The notes under the pieces: generated by a model
Told to the model about the DNA's origin: nothing
The model's database searches: none
What the model saw: the letters and a program-made list of their open reading frames with translations, nothing else
Translations under genes and position numbers: made by a program
Part shown: positions 17,953-26,585 of the stretch, piece after piece
How positions within the stretch are numbered: position 1 is the first letter of the stretch
Layout of the letters: each line of letters begins with the position of its first letter
DNA from: Micromonospora sp. NBC_01740
Lineage (GTDB): Bacteria > Actinomycetota > Actinomycetes > Mycobacteriales > Micromonosporaceae
Reading direction: 5' to 3'
DNA: 64,000 nucleotides
Assembly: GCF_035920365.1 (NCBI RefSeq)
Contig: NZ_CP109150.1
Coordinates: forward strand, 2,790,001 to 2,854,000

Positions 17953-18816
17953 TCATCGCCCGTACTCGTAGAAGCCCCGGCCGCACTTCTTGCCGAGCAT
18001 GCCGCCGGCCACCATGCGGGCGAGCAGCGGCGGCGGCGAGTAGTGCGGCTCCCGGAACTCCCGGTACAGCGACTCGCTGATCGCGGCCACGATGTCGAGC
18101 CCGATCAGGTCGACGAGGCGCAGCGGACCCATCGGGTGCGCGCAGCCGAGCGTCATCGCCTTGTCGATGTCGGCAACCGACGCCATCCCGGACTCCACCA
18201 TCCGCACGGCGGAGAGCAGGTACGGGATCAGCAGCGCGTTCACCACGAAGCCCGCGCGGTCCTTGGCGCGGACGACCTGCTTGCCGAGCACCTCGGTGAC
18301 GAACGCGTCGACGGTCTCGACGGTCCGCGGGTCCGTACGCACCGAGCCGACGACCTCCACGAGGGGGAGCACCGGCGCGGGGTTGAAGAAGTGGATGCCC
18401 ACCACCTGCTCGGGCCGGGCGGTGACGCCGCCGAGCTTCACGATGGGCAGTGAGGACGTGTTCGAGCCGAGGATCGCGTCCTCGTCCTCGACGACCTTGT
18501 CGAGGGTGGCGAACACGTCGAGCTTGATCGACTCCTGCTCCGAGGCGGCCTCGACCACCAGCTGCCGGTCGGCGAAGTCCGTCAGGTCGGCGGTGAAGGA
18601 CACCCGACCCAGCGTCGCGTCCCGATCCGCCTCGCTGAGCTTGCCCCGGCCCACCGCGCGGTCCAGCGACGCGGTCAGCCGCGCCCGGCCCGGTACGAGG
18701 GAAGCCGGCCGCGACACCGCGACGAGCACGTCCAAGCCGGCCCTCGCGCACGTCTCGGCGATCCCGGCGCCCATGACCCCGCACCCGACGACGCCGACCC
18801 GGCGAATCCTGTCCAT
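17953..18816 (-). CDS. 3-hydroxyacyl-CoA (3-hydroxybutyryl-CoA-type) dehydrogenase
   Basis: The 287-residue protein begins with the NAD-binding Rossmann motif VGVVGCGVMGAGIAE and has family blocks ASEQESIKLDVFATLDKV, LGSNTSSLPI, GIHFFNPAPVLPLVEVV (catalytic His) and GFVVNALLIPYL. The C-terminal domain carries DKAMTLGCAHPMGPLRLVDLIGLD and GKKCGRGFYEY. It oxidises or reduces a 3-hydroxyacyl thioester with NAD(P)H. The ATG at 18816 follows GGAGG; an earlier GTG at 18834 lies upstream of that site. In biosynthetic clusters such enzymes often serve formation of unusual extender or acyl units, here perhaps with the acyl-CoA dehydrogenase. Confidence 0.93.
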   Translation of the reverse strand: MDRIRRVGVVGCGVMGAGIAETCARAGLDVLVAVSRPASLVPGRARLTASLDRAVGRGKLSEADRDATLGRVSFTADLTDFADRQLVVEAASEQESIKLDVFATLDKVVEDEDAILGSNTSSLPIVKLGGVTARPEQVVGIHFFNPAPVLPLVEVVGSVRTDPRTVETVDAFVTEVLGKQVVRAKDRAGFVVNALLIPYLLSAVRMVESGMASVADIDKAMTLGCAHPMGPLRLVDLIGLDIVAAISESLYREFREPHYSPPPLLARMVAGGMLGKKCGRGFYEYGR

Positions 18817-18892
18817 GTTTGTGCCTCCGCACACGCGTTAACAAATGGGGTTGCCGCAGAATTCGGTGAGTAGGGCGGGATCGCCGCTCCCT

Positions 18893-18902
18893 GACACGTG
18901 TC
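18893..18902. promoter_or_regulatory. palindrome GACACGTGTC in divergent promoter region
   Basis: This perfect 10-base palindrome lies in the 240-base gap between the dehydrogenase (-) and the P450 (+). It is a plausible dimeric regulator site serving both promoters. No matching copy was noticed upstream of other operons. Confidence 0.35.
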
Positions 18903-19056
18903 GTGGTAGGACGATAGGTTGGTAGGCCGGCACGACGCAATGATCTGCGCCTTTGTCCAGGCGAATTCGTGGCGGGTGCGAGAAAGCGGTTACCCGACAG
19001 TTCCCGATCGACAGTTACCTTTCTCTGCGTTCCCTCATCATCGTAGGAGGCGCACT

Positions 19057-20289
19057 ATGGTCGACTTCAGCGCTGCCCCCACCACCCAGATCGACAGTCG
19101 CGGCGGCAAGTGCCTGTACGCGCAGATCGACGAGTTCCGTGCGGCCGGCCCCGCAGTGGCCGTCGAGCTGCCGGAAGGCATGTTGGCCTGGTCGATCACC
19201 CGCGGCGACGTGGTCCGGCGCCTGCTGACCCACCCCGGGGTCTCCCGCAACGTCAAGAAGAACGTGCCCAGCTACACCCCCGGCGAGATCAAGTGGCTGT
19301 CGCCGTGGGTGGACGTCGAGTCCATGTCCACGGCGGAGGGCCGCGAGCACCAGCGCCTGCGGCAGCTCGTGGCGCCGGCGCTGACCCCGAAGCGGATCGA
19401 CGCGATGCGCCCGCACGTGGAGCTCGTCGCCCGGCGGCTGCTCGACGACCTGGCGACGCACCCGGCGGACGAGCCGGTCGACCTGCACACCATCTACTCC
19501 CAGCAGTTGCCGACCAGGGTGATCTGCGACCTGTTCGGGGTGCCGGACGACCTGCGGCCCGAGGTGCTGCGGATCCTGCGCGTGGTGCTGAACACCGACA
19601 ACGTGCCGGAGGAGGAGTCGGCCGCGGTCTACGTCGACATGAACGTCGCCATGCGTACGCTGATCGACCTCAAGCGCCGCGAGCCGTCCGACGACCTGAC
19701 GAGCTTCCTGATGGCGGCCCGGGTGGAGGGCGAGGAGCCGCTCAGCGAGCAGGAGCTGGTCGACATGCTGCTGCTGCTCATCGGCGGCGGCAGCCAGACG
19801 ACGGTGACGCTGATCGACCACACGGTCCGCGAGCTGCTCGCCAACCCGGACCAGCTGGCGACCCTGCTGGCCGACCCGGCCCGCTGGCCGGACGCCATCG
19901 AGGAGGCGCTGCGGGCGCACTGCCCGGTGGCGGCACTGCCGATGCGCTGGGCGAAGGAGGACATCGACCTCGGCGAGGGGGTCGTCATCCGGGCGGGCGA
20001 CGCCATCCTCATCAGCTACCTGGCGCACGGCCGCGACCCGGCCGTCCACGAGAACCCGGACGTGTTCGACATCGACCGGGAGAACAAGGACCACCTCGCG
20101 TTCGGGGCGGGTCCGCACTTCTGCCCCGGGGCCCGCCTGGCGCGCCTGGAGGCGGTCGTGGCGGTGCCGGCGCTGTTCGCCCGCTTCCCGCACCTCGCGC
20201 TGGCCGTGGCACCGGATGAGATCCAGCCGCTGCGCTCGTTCATGGCGAACGACGTGGCGTCGCTGCCGGTGCTGCTGAACCACCGGTAG
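19057..20289 (+). CDS. cytochrome P450
   Basis: The 410-residue protein is a typical soluble actinobacterial CYP. The heme-binding loop FGAGPHFCPGARLARLE provides the Cys thiolate, the K-helix ExxR is in EEALRAH, and the I-helix reads LLLIGGGSQTTVTLID. In most P450s the I-helix has an acid before the Thr (GHETT); here the acid position is Gln (Q247), with T248 and T249 kept. The ATG at 19057 follows TAGGAGG. It stands alone on its strand, followed by two terminators. Ferredoxin partners are not nearby. Substrate unknown, probably the product of the operon to its left. Confidence 0.95.
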   Translation: MVDFSAAPTTQIDSRGGKCLYAQIDEFRAAGPAVAVELPEGMLAWSITRGDVVRRLLTHPGVSRNVKKNVPSYTPGEIKWLSPWVDVESMSTAEGREHQRLRQLVAPALTPKRIDAMRPHVELVARRLLDDLATHPADEPVDLHTIYSQQLPTRVICDLFGVPDDLRPEVLRILRVVLNTDNVPEEESAAVYVDMNVAMRTLIDLKRREPSDDLTSFLMAARVEGEEPLSEQELVDMLLLLIGGGSQTTVTLIDHTVRELLANPDQLATLLADPARWPDAIEEALRAHCPVAALPMRWAKEDIDLGEGVVIRAGDAILISYLAHGRDPAVHENPDVFDIDRENKDHLAFGAGPHFCPGARLARLEAVVAVPALFARFPHLALAVAPDEIQPLRSFMANDVASLPVLLNHR

Positions 20290-20303
20290 GCGGACACCAC
20301 GCC

Positions 20304-20330
20304 GCCCGGCCCGCGCGTCGCGGGCCGGGC
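20304..20330 (+). terminator. P450 gene terminator
   Basis: A perfect 12-bp GC-only stem with a 3-base loop (cgt) begins 15 bases after the P450 stop. There is no U-tract, as is usual in high-GC actinomycetes. Confidence 0.7.
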
Positions 20331-20345
20331 AGCGGTGCGGACCGC

Positions 20346-20402
20346 ATCAGGCGCAGTGGCTCCCGACGGTCTCGCCGACCGTCAGGGGCCACTGCGCCTG
20401 AT
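20346..20402. terminator. long bidirectional hairpin
   Basis: ATCAGGCGCAGTGGC pairs perfectly with GCCACTGCGCCTGAT (15 bp), and an inner GACGGT/ACCGTC stem lies inside the loop. Placed between the P450 (+) and the SARP regulator (-), it should stop transcription from both sides. Confidence 0.7.
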
Positions 20403-20450
20403 CGTGTCCTGGGCCGTCGGCGCGGTGCCGGCAGGCGGTCACGGCCGTGG

Positions 20451-21230
20451 TCAGTGGGTGAGTGCGGGGATTTGGATTTTGGCGTCGTGTTCGAGGATGC
20501 GTTGTTGGAGTTCTTGGAGGCTGCGGCCGGGTTCGAGGCCGAGGCCGTCGACGAGGGCTTCGCGGGTGCGTCGGTAGACGCGGAGGGCGTCGACTTGGCG
20601 GCCGCTGCGGTAGAGGGCGAGCATGAATTGGTGGCAGAGGCGTTCGCGCATGGGTTCGGTGGCGGTGAGGATTTCGAGTTCGGGGGTGATTTCGCGGTGT
20701 CGGCCGCAGGCGAGTTCGGCGTCGAGGCGGTCTTCGAGTGCGGAGAGTCGTTCGTCTTCGATGGCGGCGAGTTCTGACCAGCAGGTGCCGGTTTCGACGA
20801 GGTCGGCGAGGGCGCGTCCGCGCCAGAGGGTGAGTGCTTCGGTGAGGAGTTGGGCGGCGCGGGTGGGGTTGTTGGTGGTGGTGGCGTGGCGGCCTTCGCG
20901 GACGAGTCTGCGGAAGCGGTAGAGGTCGATGGTTTCGGTGTCGATGCGGAGTTGGTAGCCGGGTGGGTGGGTGCGGAGGGTGGGGTTGGTGGTGGGGTCG
21001 GTGTTGTGGGTGAGCATGCGGCGGATGCCGGAGACGGCGTTCTGGACCATTTTGCGGGCGGTGGGGGGTGGGTTGCCGTCCCACATGGCGTGGAGGATTT
21101 GGCTGGTGGCGACGACTTTGTTGGCGTTGAGGAGGAGGTAGCCGAGGATTGCGCGTTGGCGGATTCCGCCGAGTTCGAGGTGGTGGCCGTTGTTGGTGAC
21201 TTCGGTGCTGCCGAGTACGGAGAAGCGCAT
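20451..21230 (-). CDS. SARP/AfsR-type regulator
   Basis: This 259-residue protein has an OmpR-like winged-helix DNA-binding domain at about 1-95 (RQRAILGYLLLNANKVVATSQILHAMW...VQNAVSGIRRML...PPGYQL) and the bacterial transcriptional activation domain at about 100-255 (AAQLLTEALTLWRGRALADL, the ERLCHQFMLALYRSGRQVDALRVY repeat). SARPs activate pathway operons from direct repeats near the -35 box. The coding strand is strikingly G-poor and C/A-rich, unlike neighbours, with CTC, CAA and AAA where they use CTG, CAG and AAG, which suggests separate origin. Likely targets are the operons starting at 9349 and 21790. Confidence 0.93.
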   Translation of the reverse strand: MRFSVLGSTEVTNNGHHLELGGIRQRAILGYLLLNANKVVATSQILHAMWDGNPPPTARKMVQNAVSGIRRMLTHNTDPTTNPTLRTHPPGYQLRIDTETIDLYRFRRLVREGRHATTTNNPTRAAQLLTEALTLWRGRALADLVETGTCWSELAAIEDERLSALEDRLDAELACGRHREITPELEILTATEPMRERLCHQFMLALYRSGRQVDALRVYRRTREALVDGLGLEPGRSLQELQQRILEHDAKIQIPALTH

Positions 21231-21789
21231 GGGTGTGCTCCGGTGGTCCGGTGGTGGGGGTGGGTTTTGAGTTTCCCATCGGTGGTCATTGGGGAGGCAC
21301 CCCTAGGGCACCCCGCAGGAGGTGTGGGTGCATGGTGGGTGTCATTGGGTTGGCAGTGTGGAGTTGCTGGTCAGGCATTGTCGGGTGGTGGTGGGGCATG
21401 AGACCGTCATCCGGGTCCGATGAACGGCGCACGGCCGTACGGGGAAAGGTGCCGGTGAGCTGCCGAAGGTTGCTCCCACGGCCGGTGGGGAGCAATTCCC
21501 CCGGCCCGCTCCGCCGGCCGGCCCACCGCCCGTGACCCTTGCCACGCAAGGGCCTCCCGGGCCGGGGGTCCACCCTGGACACCGTGCTCGCGGCGCCCGG
21601 ACGGCCGGGCCGGGTATTGACAAAAGTCACCGGGCCTGCCGCGTGTGACGGGTATGAGCGATTCACGAATGCGTTGTGACGAACCTTCGCGTAGACGGTG
21701 AACGCAGACCTTGTTGAAACACGTGCCCGTCCAGCAGGTTTAGATGGCGTTCCGCACCACCGGGCCAAGCTGTGTGAGAGGGGACTCCC
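21231..21789. other. 559-base intergenic promoter region between SARP gene and peptide operon
   Basis: No convincing gene is seen. The part next to the SARP gene (to about 21420) shares its GT-rich plus strand. A TTGACA hexamer lies at 21617-21622, and an AT-richer stretch with TTGAAA and TTTAGAT precedes the peptide gene at about 21712-21745. Both are candidate promoter parts, but spacings are not canonical. The length suits divergent promoters with activator sites. Confidence 0.4.
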
Positions 21790-21963
21790 ATGTCTGTCAA
21801 TGCGACCGAGATTCTCAATGCCTTCTTCTTCGACGGTGCCGACGCTCCGGCGGACGGTGACCTGCGCATCGACGTCGTGGACAGCTGGACCACCAGCGAC
21901 CTGGCGGCGGTCCGGCCGACCACCATCAGCTGGAGCGAGGCCCGGGTGGACGGGGGCCGCTGA
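21790..21963 (+). CDS. 57-residue peptide, possible RiPP precursor or small accessory protein
   Basis: ATG at 21790 follows GAGAGGGGA and opens a 57-codon frame ending at TGA 21961. The peptide begins MSVNATEILNAFFFDGADA, is acidic through its middle (ADGDLRIDVVDSW) and ends TISWSEARVDGGR. It has seven Ser/Thr-rich positions and no Cys. Codon use is normal for the region. It lies 54 bases before a thioesterase and heads the isonitrile synthase operon. No family is recognised. Leader-like acidic content and a YcaO/SagB pair elsewhere in the window allow a RiPP precursor, but lack of Cys and 27 kb distance argue against. A small structural protein is equally possible. Confidence 0.6.
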   Translation: MSVNATEILNAFFFDGADAPADGDLRIDVVDSWTTSDLAAVRPTTISWSEARVDGGR

Positions 21964-22017
21964 CGCAACCGGGGCGACCGCCACCGGCGACCACGAGCTG
22001 AATCGCGGGGGAACGAG

Positions 22018-22809
22018 ATGACGGACACCGACCTGTGGGTGCGACGGTTCCACCCGGCGGACGAGGCGGCGACCAGGTTGCTGTGCCTGCCGCACGCCGG
22101 CGGCTCGGCGAGCTACTTCGCCCGGGTGGCCAGGACGCTCGCTCCCGAGGTCGACGTGCTCGCCGTCCAGTACCCCGGTCGGCAGGACCGGTTGCGGGAG
22201 CCGGGCCTCACCTCGGTCCACGAGATCGCGGACCGACTGGTGACGGTGCTGCTGCCGCTGGTCGACCGGCCGATCACCGTCTTCGGCCACAGCCTCGGCG
22301 CGACCATCGGCTACGAGGTCGCGCTGCGGCTGCGGCGGGCGGGCGTCGGCCCGACCGCGCTGTTCGTCTCCGGCAGGCGGGCTCCGCACCTCCGTAAGGA
22401 GGAGCGGACCCACCTGCGGGACGACGCCGGCCTGATCGCGGAGGTACGCGCCCTGGCGGGCACCGACAGCGCGCTGCTGGAGGACGAGGACGTGCTGCGG
22501 ATGGTCCTGCCGGCCATCCGCTCGGACTACACCGCAGCCGAGACCTACGAGTACCGGCCCGGGCCACGCCTGGACTGCCCGATCGTCGCGCACATCGGCG
22601 ACAGCGACCCGCGGGTGACGGTCGACGAGGCGAAGGCGTGGCGGGAACACACCGACGCGGGGTTCGAGTTCGTCGTCCACCCGGGCGGTCACTTCTATCT
22701 CAACGACAACATGTCCGCGGTGCTGCGCAGCATCAGGGCGCACACCCGGTCGCTCAGCTCGGCCTCGCGCGGCGCCGCCACGGTCGCCCACGCCGAACAA
22801 CCGGGGTGA
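22018..22809 (+). CDS. type II thioesterase (GrsT/RifR-like)
   Basis: The 263-residue alpha/beta hydrolase has the thioesterase II opening RLLCLPHAGGSASYFARVA, nucleophile Ser in FGHSLGATIGYE, Asp in GDSDPRV and His in HPGGHFYLND. These free-standing enzymes remove stalled or wrong acyl groups from carrier proteins of PKS/NRPS lines. The ATG at 22018 follows GGGGGAACG. It stands between the small peptide gene and the LAL regulator in what looks like one operon. It may edit any of the carrier proteins in this region. Confidence 0.93.
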   Translation: MTDTDLWVRRFHPADEAATRLLCLPHAGGSASYFARVARTLAPEVDVLAVQYPGRQDRLREPGLTSVHEIADRLVTVLLPLVDRPITVFGHSLGATIGYEVALRLRRAGVGPTALFVSGRRAPHLRKEERTHLRDDAGLIAEVRALAGTDSALLEDEDVLRMVLPAIRSDYTAAETYEYRPGPRLDCPIVAHIGDSDPRVTVDEAKAWREHTDAGFEFVVHPGGHFYLNDNMSAVLRSIRAHTRSLSSASRGAATVAHAEQPG

Positions 22810-22854
22810 GTCGCCGGTCGACCCGAGCCTCAGGAGTGTCCGGAGGTGACCCAC

Positions 22855-25602
22855 ATGGCACTGATCGAGAGAGAACACCTGCTGTCCGACCTCGTCGAGA
22901 CGTACGCGACGGCTGCCGCGGGCCAGGGCCGGGTCGCGCTGGTCGACGGCGGCGTCGCCAGCGGGAAGACCCGACTGGTGAACGCCGTGACCGAGGTGGC
23001 CGTCGGCGAGGGCGCGCTGGTGCTGACCGCCGCCTGTTCGGTCGCGGAGAGCATGATCCCCCTGGGGGTGGTGGGACAGCTGTTCCACAGCCTTCGGGCC
23101 CAGACCACCTCGACCGGCCACCTGCCGCTGCTGCGGCGCGACACCGGGCCGGCGGGAAACCCGGACGCCCCCACCCTGCGGCACGGTGACGCGCAACTGC
23201 TGGAGGACGTCTGCCAGGTCCTCCTCGACGTGGCCGCCGACCGGCCCCTGGTGGTGGTCGTCGACGACGTCCAGTTCGCGGACTCCCTGTCGTTGCAGGC
23301 GCTGCTGTACCTGCAACGGCGCATCCGTTTCGCGCGGGTGCTGCTCGTGCTGAGCGGATGCGTGGGCGCGCGGCCCGAGGCGGCGGCGTTCCGTGCGGAG
23401 CTCACGCGGCAGCCGCACTGCCGTCACCTGCGGCTGCTCCCGCTGTCGCCCGAGGGCGTCGGACGACTGCTCGCCGAGCGGATCCGGCCGGAGGCCGCCC
23501 GGCGGCTCGCCGCGTCGGCGCACGCCGTCAGCGGCGGCAACCCGATGCTCGTACACGCGCTGCTCGACGACGCCCTCACCGGCGCCGACGGGGACGTCGC
23601 GCCGACGGTGGGCGCGTCGTTCGTCCAGGCCGCGCTCGCCTGCCTGCACCGCAGCGACCCCCGGCTGCTCGACGTCGCCCGCGCCCTTGCGGTCGTCGGC
23701 CCGTCCGCGTCCGCCGGGCTCGTCACCGGGCTGGCGGGCCTCTGCGCGGCGACGACCCGGCAGGTGCTCGGCGCGCTCGCCGAGGCGGGCCTCACCGAGG
23801 GGCACTCCTACCACCACCCGGCGGTACGCGCGGCGGTGCTCGACGACTGCCCGCCGCAGACGCAGTCGGCCCTGCGGTCGCGGGCCGCGCTCCTGCTCCA
23901 CGAGGACGGCGCGTCCGCCGCCGAGGTGGCCGCGCACCTCGTGGGCGTCGACGGGCCGGCCGGATCCTGGGCCGGTCCGGTGCTGGTCGCGGCGGCCGGG
24001 GAGGCCGTCGCCGGCGGCGCCGCACGGCACGCCGTGGACTGCCTGGAACTGGCGCTGCGATCCACCGAGGACGACCGCGAGCGGGCCGCCGTGGAGGCGG
24101 CCCTCGTCCGGGTGCACTGGCGCAGCGACCCCGAGGCGGTTCCGCGGCACCTGTCGTCGCTGGCGGTGGCGGCTCGCGCCGGCCTCCTCGACGAGGCCGA
24201 CACGCTGCTGCTCGCCCGGTCGCTCGCCTGGCAGGGCAGGCACGACGAGGCGGTGGAGGCGCTCGACGGGGTGGGCGACCTCACCACGCACCCGGACCCC
24301 GACCTCGGCGCCGACCACCTCGCCACCCGCGAGTGGCTGCGGCACTGCCGCCCGCACGGCGGCGACGGTCCGGGCGACCCCGGGCCGGGCGTGGCGGTCG
24401 ACCGCGCCGAGGAGGTGCTGCAACGCGCCCGCCCCGGTGACTCCCTCCTGGTGTCGGTGTGGCACGCGCTGCGGGTGCTGATCGGCGCCGACCAGCTCGA
24501 CCGTGCCGCCGACTGGTGCGAGAAGCTGGCGGAGGAGGCCGAGTCGCACGGGATCACGAGCTGGCGGGCCGTCCTGACCGACGTACGGGCCGCCGTCGCC
24601 CTGTGCCGCGGCGACCTCGCCGCCGCCGAGCGGCACGCGCGCGACGCGCTGGCCACGATGCCGCCCGCCGCCTGGGGCGTCGCCGTCGGCTCGCCGCTCG
24701 CGCACCTGGTCCTGGCCTGCACGATGACCGGGCAGCTCGCCGAGGCCGAGGCGGCCCTGCGGGAGCCGACGCCGGCCGCGATGCGCCAGAGCATGTTCTG
24801 GCCGCAGTACCTGCGGGCCCGGGGCGTCTACTACGACGCCGTGGACCGGCGGCACGCCGCGCTCGCCGACTTCCAGACCGCCGGCCAGCTCGCCGTCGGC
24901 TGGGGCGCCGACGATCCGTCCGCGCTGCCGTGGCGGGTCGACCTCGCCCGGCTGTACGTGCGGATGGGCCGGCCCGACCAGGCCCGGAAGCTGATCACCG
25001 AACATCTGGCGCTGCCGGGTGGCGACGCCCCGCGCGCCAAGGGCATGGGGCTGCGGGCGTTGGCGGCGGCGTACGCGCCCAAGCAACGGCAGGTGATGCT
25101 GCGCGAGGCGATGGACCTGCTGCACGCCAGCGGGGACCGGCACGAACTCGCGCACGTCTTCGCGGACCTGAGCCAGACCGGGCACGCCCTCGGCGAGTTC
25201 GGGCGCGCCAAGATGATGGGCGCGCACGCCCTCCAGCTCGCCGAGGGCTGTCACGCCGAGCTGCTGCGGCGCAAGCTCAAGCCGTCCGACGACACCCTCG
25301 AAGCCGGGGTGGCCGGCGCGAAGGACGGGCTCGCCACGCTGACCGACGCCGAGCGCCGAGTCGTGAACCTGGCCGCCCGCGGGCACACCAACCGCGAGAT
25401 CGGCGACCGGCTGTTCATCACCGTCAGCACCGTCGAGCAGCACCTGACGCGGGCCTACCGGAAGTTGAAGATCAGCACGCGTACGGAGCTGGTGCACATC
25501 GACCCGCCGAAGGGCGCACGCGGCGCGCGGCGCCGGCGCGTCGCCCCGGTCGGCCCGCCCTCGGGCGACAAGGAAACCACGATGCGATCGGACACGACAT
25601 GA
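22855..25602 (+). CDS. LAL-family LuxR regulator (large ATP-binding)
   Basis: The 915-residue protein has an N-terminal NTPase with Walker A in DGGVASGKTRLV and Walker B in LVVVVDDVQFADS, a long helical TPR-like middle, and a C-terminal LuxR helix-turn-helix (LTDAERRVVNLAARGHTNREIGDRLFITVSTVEQHLTRAYRKL). A basic tail of about 35 residues follows. LAL proteins are pathway-specific activators. The ATG at 22855 after CGGAGG is preferred to a GTG at 22846. The stop overlaps the isonitrile synthase start (ATGA), so activator and enzyme are made together, giving positive feedback if it controls its own operon. Confidence 0.95.
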   Translation: MALIEREHLLSDLVETYATAAAGQGRVALVDGGVASGKTRLVNAVTEVAVGEGALVLTAACSVAESMIPLGVVGQLFHSLRAQTTSTGHLPLLRRDTGPAGNPDAPTLRHGDAQLLEDVCQVLLDVAADRPLVVVVDDVQFADSLSLQALLYLQRRIRFARVLLVLSGCVGARPEAAAFRAELTRQPHCRHLRLLPLSPEGVGRLLAERIRPEAARRLAASAHAVSGGNPMLVHALLDDALTGADGDVAPTVGASFVQAALACLHRSDPRLLDVARALAVVGPSASAGLVTGLAGLCAATTRQVLGALAEAGLTEGHSYHHPAVRAAVLDDCPPQTQSALRSRAALLLHEDGASAAEVAAHLVGVDGPAGSWAGPVLVAAAGEAVAGGAARHAVDCLELALRSTEDDRERAAVEAALVRVHWRSDPEAVPRHLSSLAVAARAGLLDEADTLLLARSLAWQGRHDEAVEALDGVGDLTTHPDPDLGADHLATREWLRHCRPHGGDGPGDPGPGVAVDRAEEVLQRARPGDSLLVSVWHALRVLIGADQLDRAADWCEKLAEEAESHGITSWRAVLTDVRAAVALCRGDLAAAERHARDALATMPPAAWGVAVGSPLAHLVLACTMTGQLAEAEAALREPTPAAMRQSMFWPQYLRARGVYYDAVDRRHAALADFQTAGQLAVGWGADDPSALPWRVDLARLYVRMGRPDQARKLITEHLALPGGDAPRAKGMGLRALAAAYAPKQRQVMLREAMDLLHASGDRHELAHVFADLSQTGHALGEFGRAKMMGAHALQLAEGCHAELLRRKLKPSDDTLEAGVAGAKDGLATLTDAERRVVNLAARGHTNREIGDRLFITVSTVEQHLTRAYRKLKISTRTELVHIDPPKGARGARRRRVAPVGPPSGDKETTMRSDTT

Positions 25603-26585
25603 CCGTTGCCGAGGACGAACAGGTCGGTAGCCGGGAGCGCACGCTCGCCCGGCAGATTCTCGAACTGGTCTTCCGCTTCCGCCGTCTCGAGCACGCCGAC
25701 GACCCGTGCGGGGCGCAGCCGTGCGACGACTGCTTCGCGACCCACGAGGAACGGGTGGGCCGGTACCTACGCAGCGGCGAGCCGCTGCACTTCGTGCTGC
25801 CGGCGTTCCCCGCGAAGTCCCGCAACCCGGAGAAGGTGGTCGGGTCGCTGCCCGACCTCGGTGAGCGGATCTCCGTGGAGTTCCTCCAGTCCTTCTGCGA
25901 GCAGGTCAGCCACTACCACCCGGCGGGCGCGCGGATCCTCATCTGCTCCGACGGCCACGTCTTCTCCGACCTGCTCGGCATCCCCGACGAGGACGTGACC
26001 GCGTACCGCACGGAACTGCAACGCATCATCGACCAGACCGGCGCGTCCTCGGTCTCGATGTACTCGCTCGACGACGCGTTCGGGGCGATGTCCTACGACG
26101 AGATGCGCGGGCGGCTCCTCGCCGGGTACGCCACGCCGCTGGCGGACATCCGCGCCGAGGTGCTGACCGACCTGGGCGCCCGGTCGCTGTTCAACGGCAT
26201 GCACCGGTTCATGCTCGAGGACCAGGGCCCGCTGCACCCCGACCTGAGCCGGACCAAGCTGCGCGAGCACTGCAAGGAGTTCGCGTACCAGATGATCCGG
26301 CGCAGCCGCGCCTGGGGAGACCTGGTCGGCACGAAGTTCCCCGACTCGCTGCGGCTGTCGATCCACCCGCAGCCCCGGCACGCCGAGAAGATCGGGCTGC
26401 ACCTCATCCGGACCAGGGACAGCTGGCTGACGCCGTGGCACGGCGTCGTCCTCGACGACGGCGTCAACCTGACGCTGGTCAAGCGCAGCCAGGCCGAGCG
26501 GGACCGGGCCTCGTTGGTCTGGCGCAACGGCCGGCCGAGCCACTACGTGAACCCCCACTTCCGGCAGGAGGAGATCGCCTCATGA
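25599..26585 (+). CDS. isonitrile synthase, PvcA/IsnA (DIT1) family
   Basis: About 328 residues match the pyoverdine/dityrosine family, whose bacterial members condense an aromatic L-amino acid (Tyr or Trp) with ribulose 5-phosphate to an isonitrile. Family-typical stretches include HFVLPAFPAKSRNPEKVVGSLPD near 65-88, RILICSDGHVFSDLLGIPDEDV, the LRLSIHPQP segment near 250 and TPWHGVV near 275. Length is normal. The gene overlaps the LAL upstream and the Fe/2-oxoglutarate oxygenase downstream by 4 bases each, the usual IsnA-IsnB or PvcA-PvcB order. Tyr versus Trp preference cannot be read with confidence. Confidence 0.93.
   Translation: MTVAEDEQVGSRERTLARQILELVFRFRRLEHADDPCGAQPCDDCFATHEERVGRYLRSGEPLHFVLPAFPAKSRNPEKVVGSLPDLGERISVEFLQSFCEQVSHYHPAGARILICSDGHVFSDLLGIPDEDVTAYRTELQRIIDQTGASSVSMYSLDDAFGAMSYDEMRGRLLAGYATPLADIRAEVLTDLGARSLFNGMHRFMLEDQGPLHPDLSRTKLREHCKEFAYQMIRRSRAWGDLVGTKFPDSLRLSIHPQPRHAEKIGLHLIRTRDSWLTPWHGVVLDDGVNLTLVKRSQAERDRASLVWRNGRPSHYVNPHFRQEEIAS

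Noticed and set aside
25599..26585. Pyoverdine or dityrosine biosynthesis protein
   Set aside because: These are legacy family names; the adjacent PvcB-like oxygenase and lack of pyoverdine NRPS genes indicate isonitrile synthesis.
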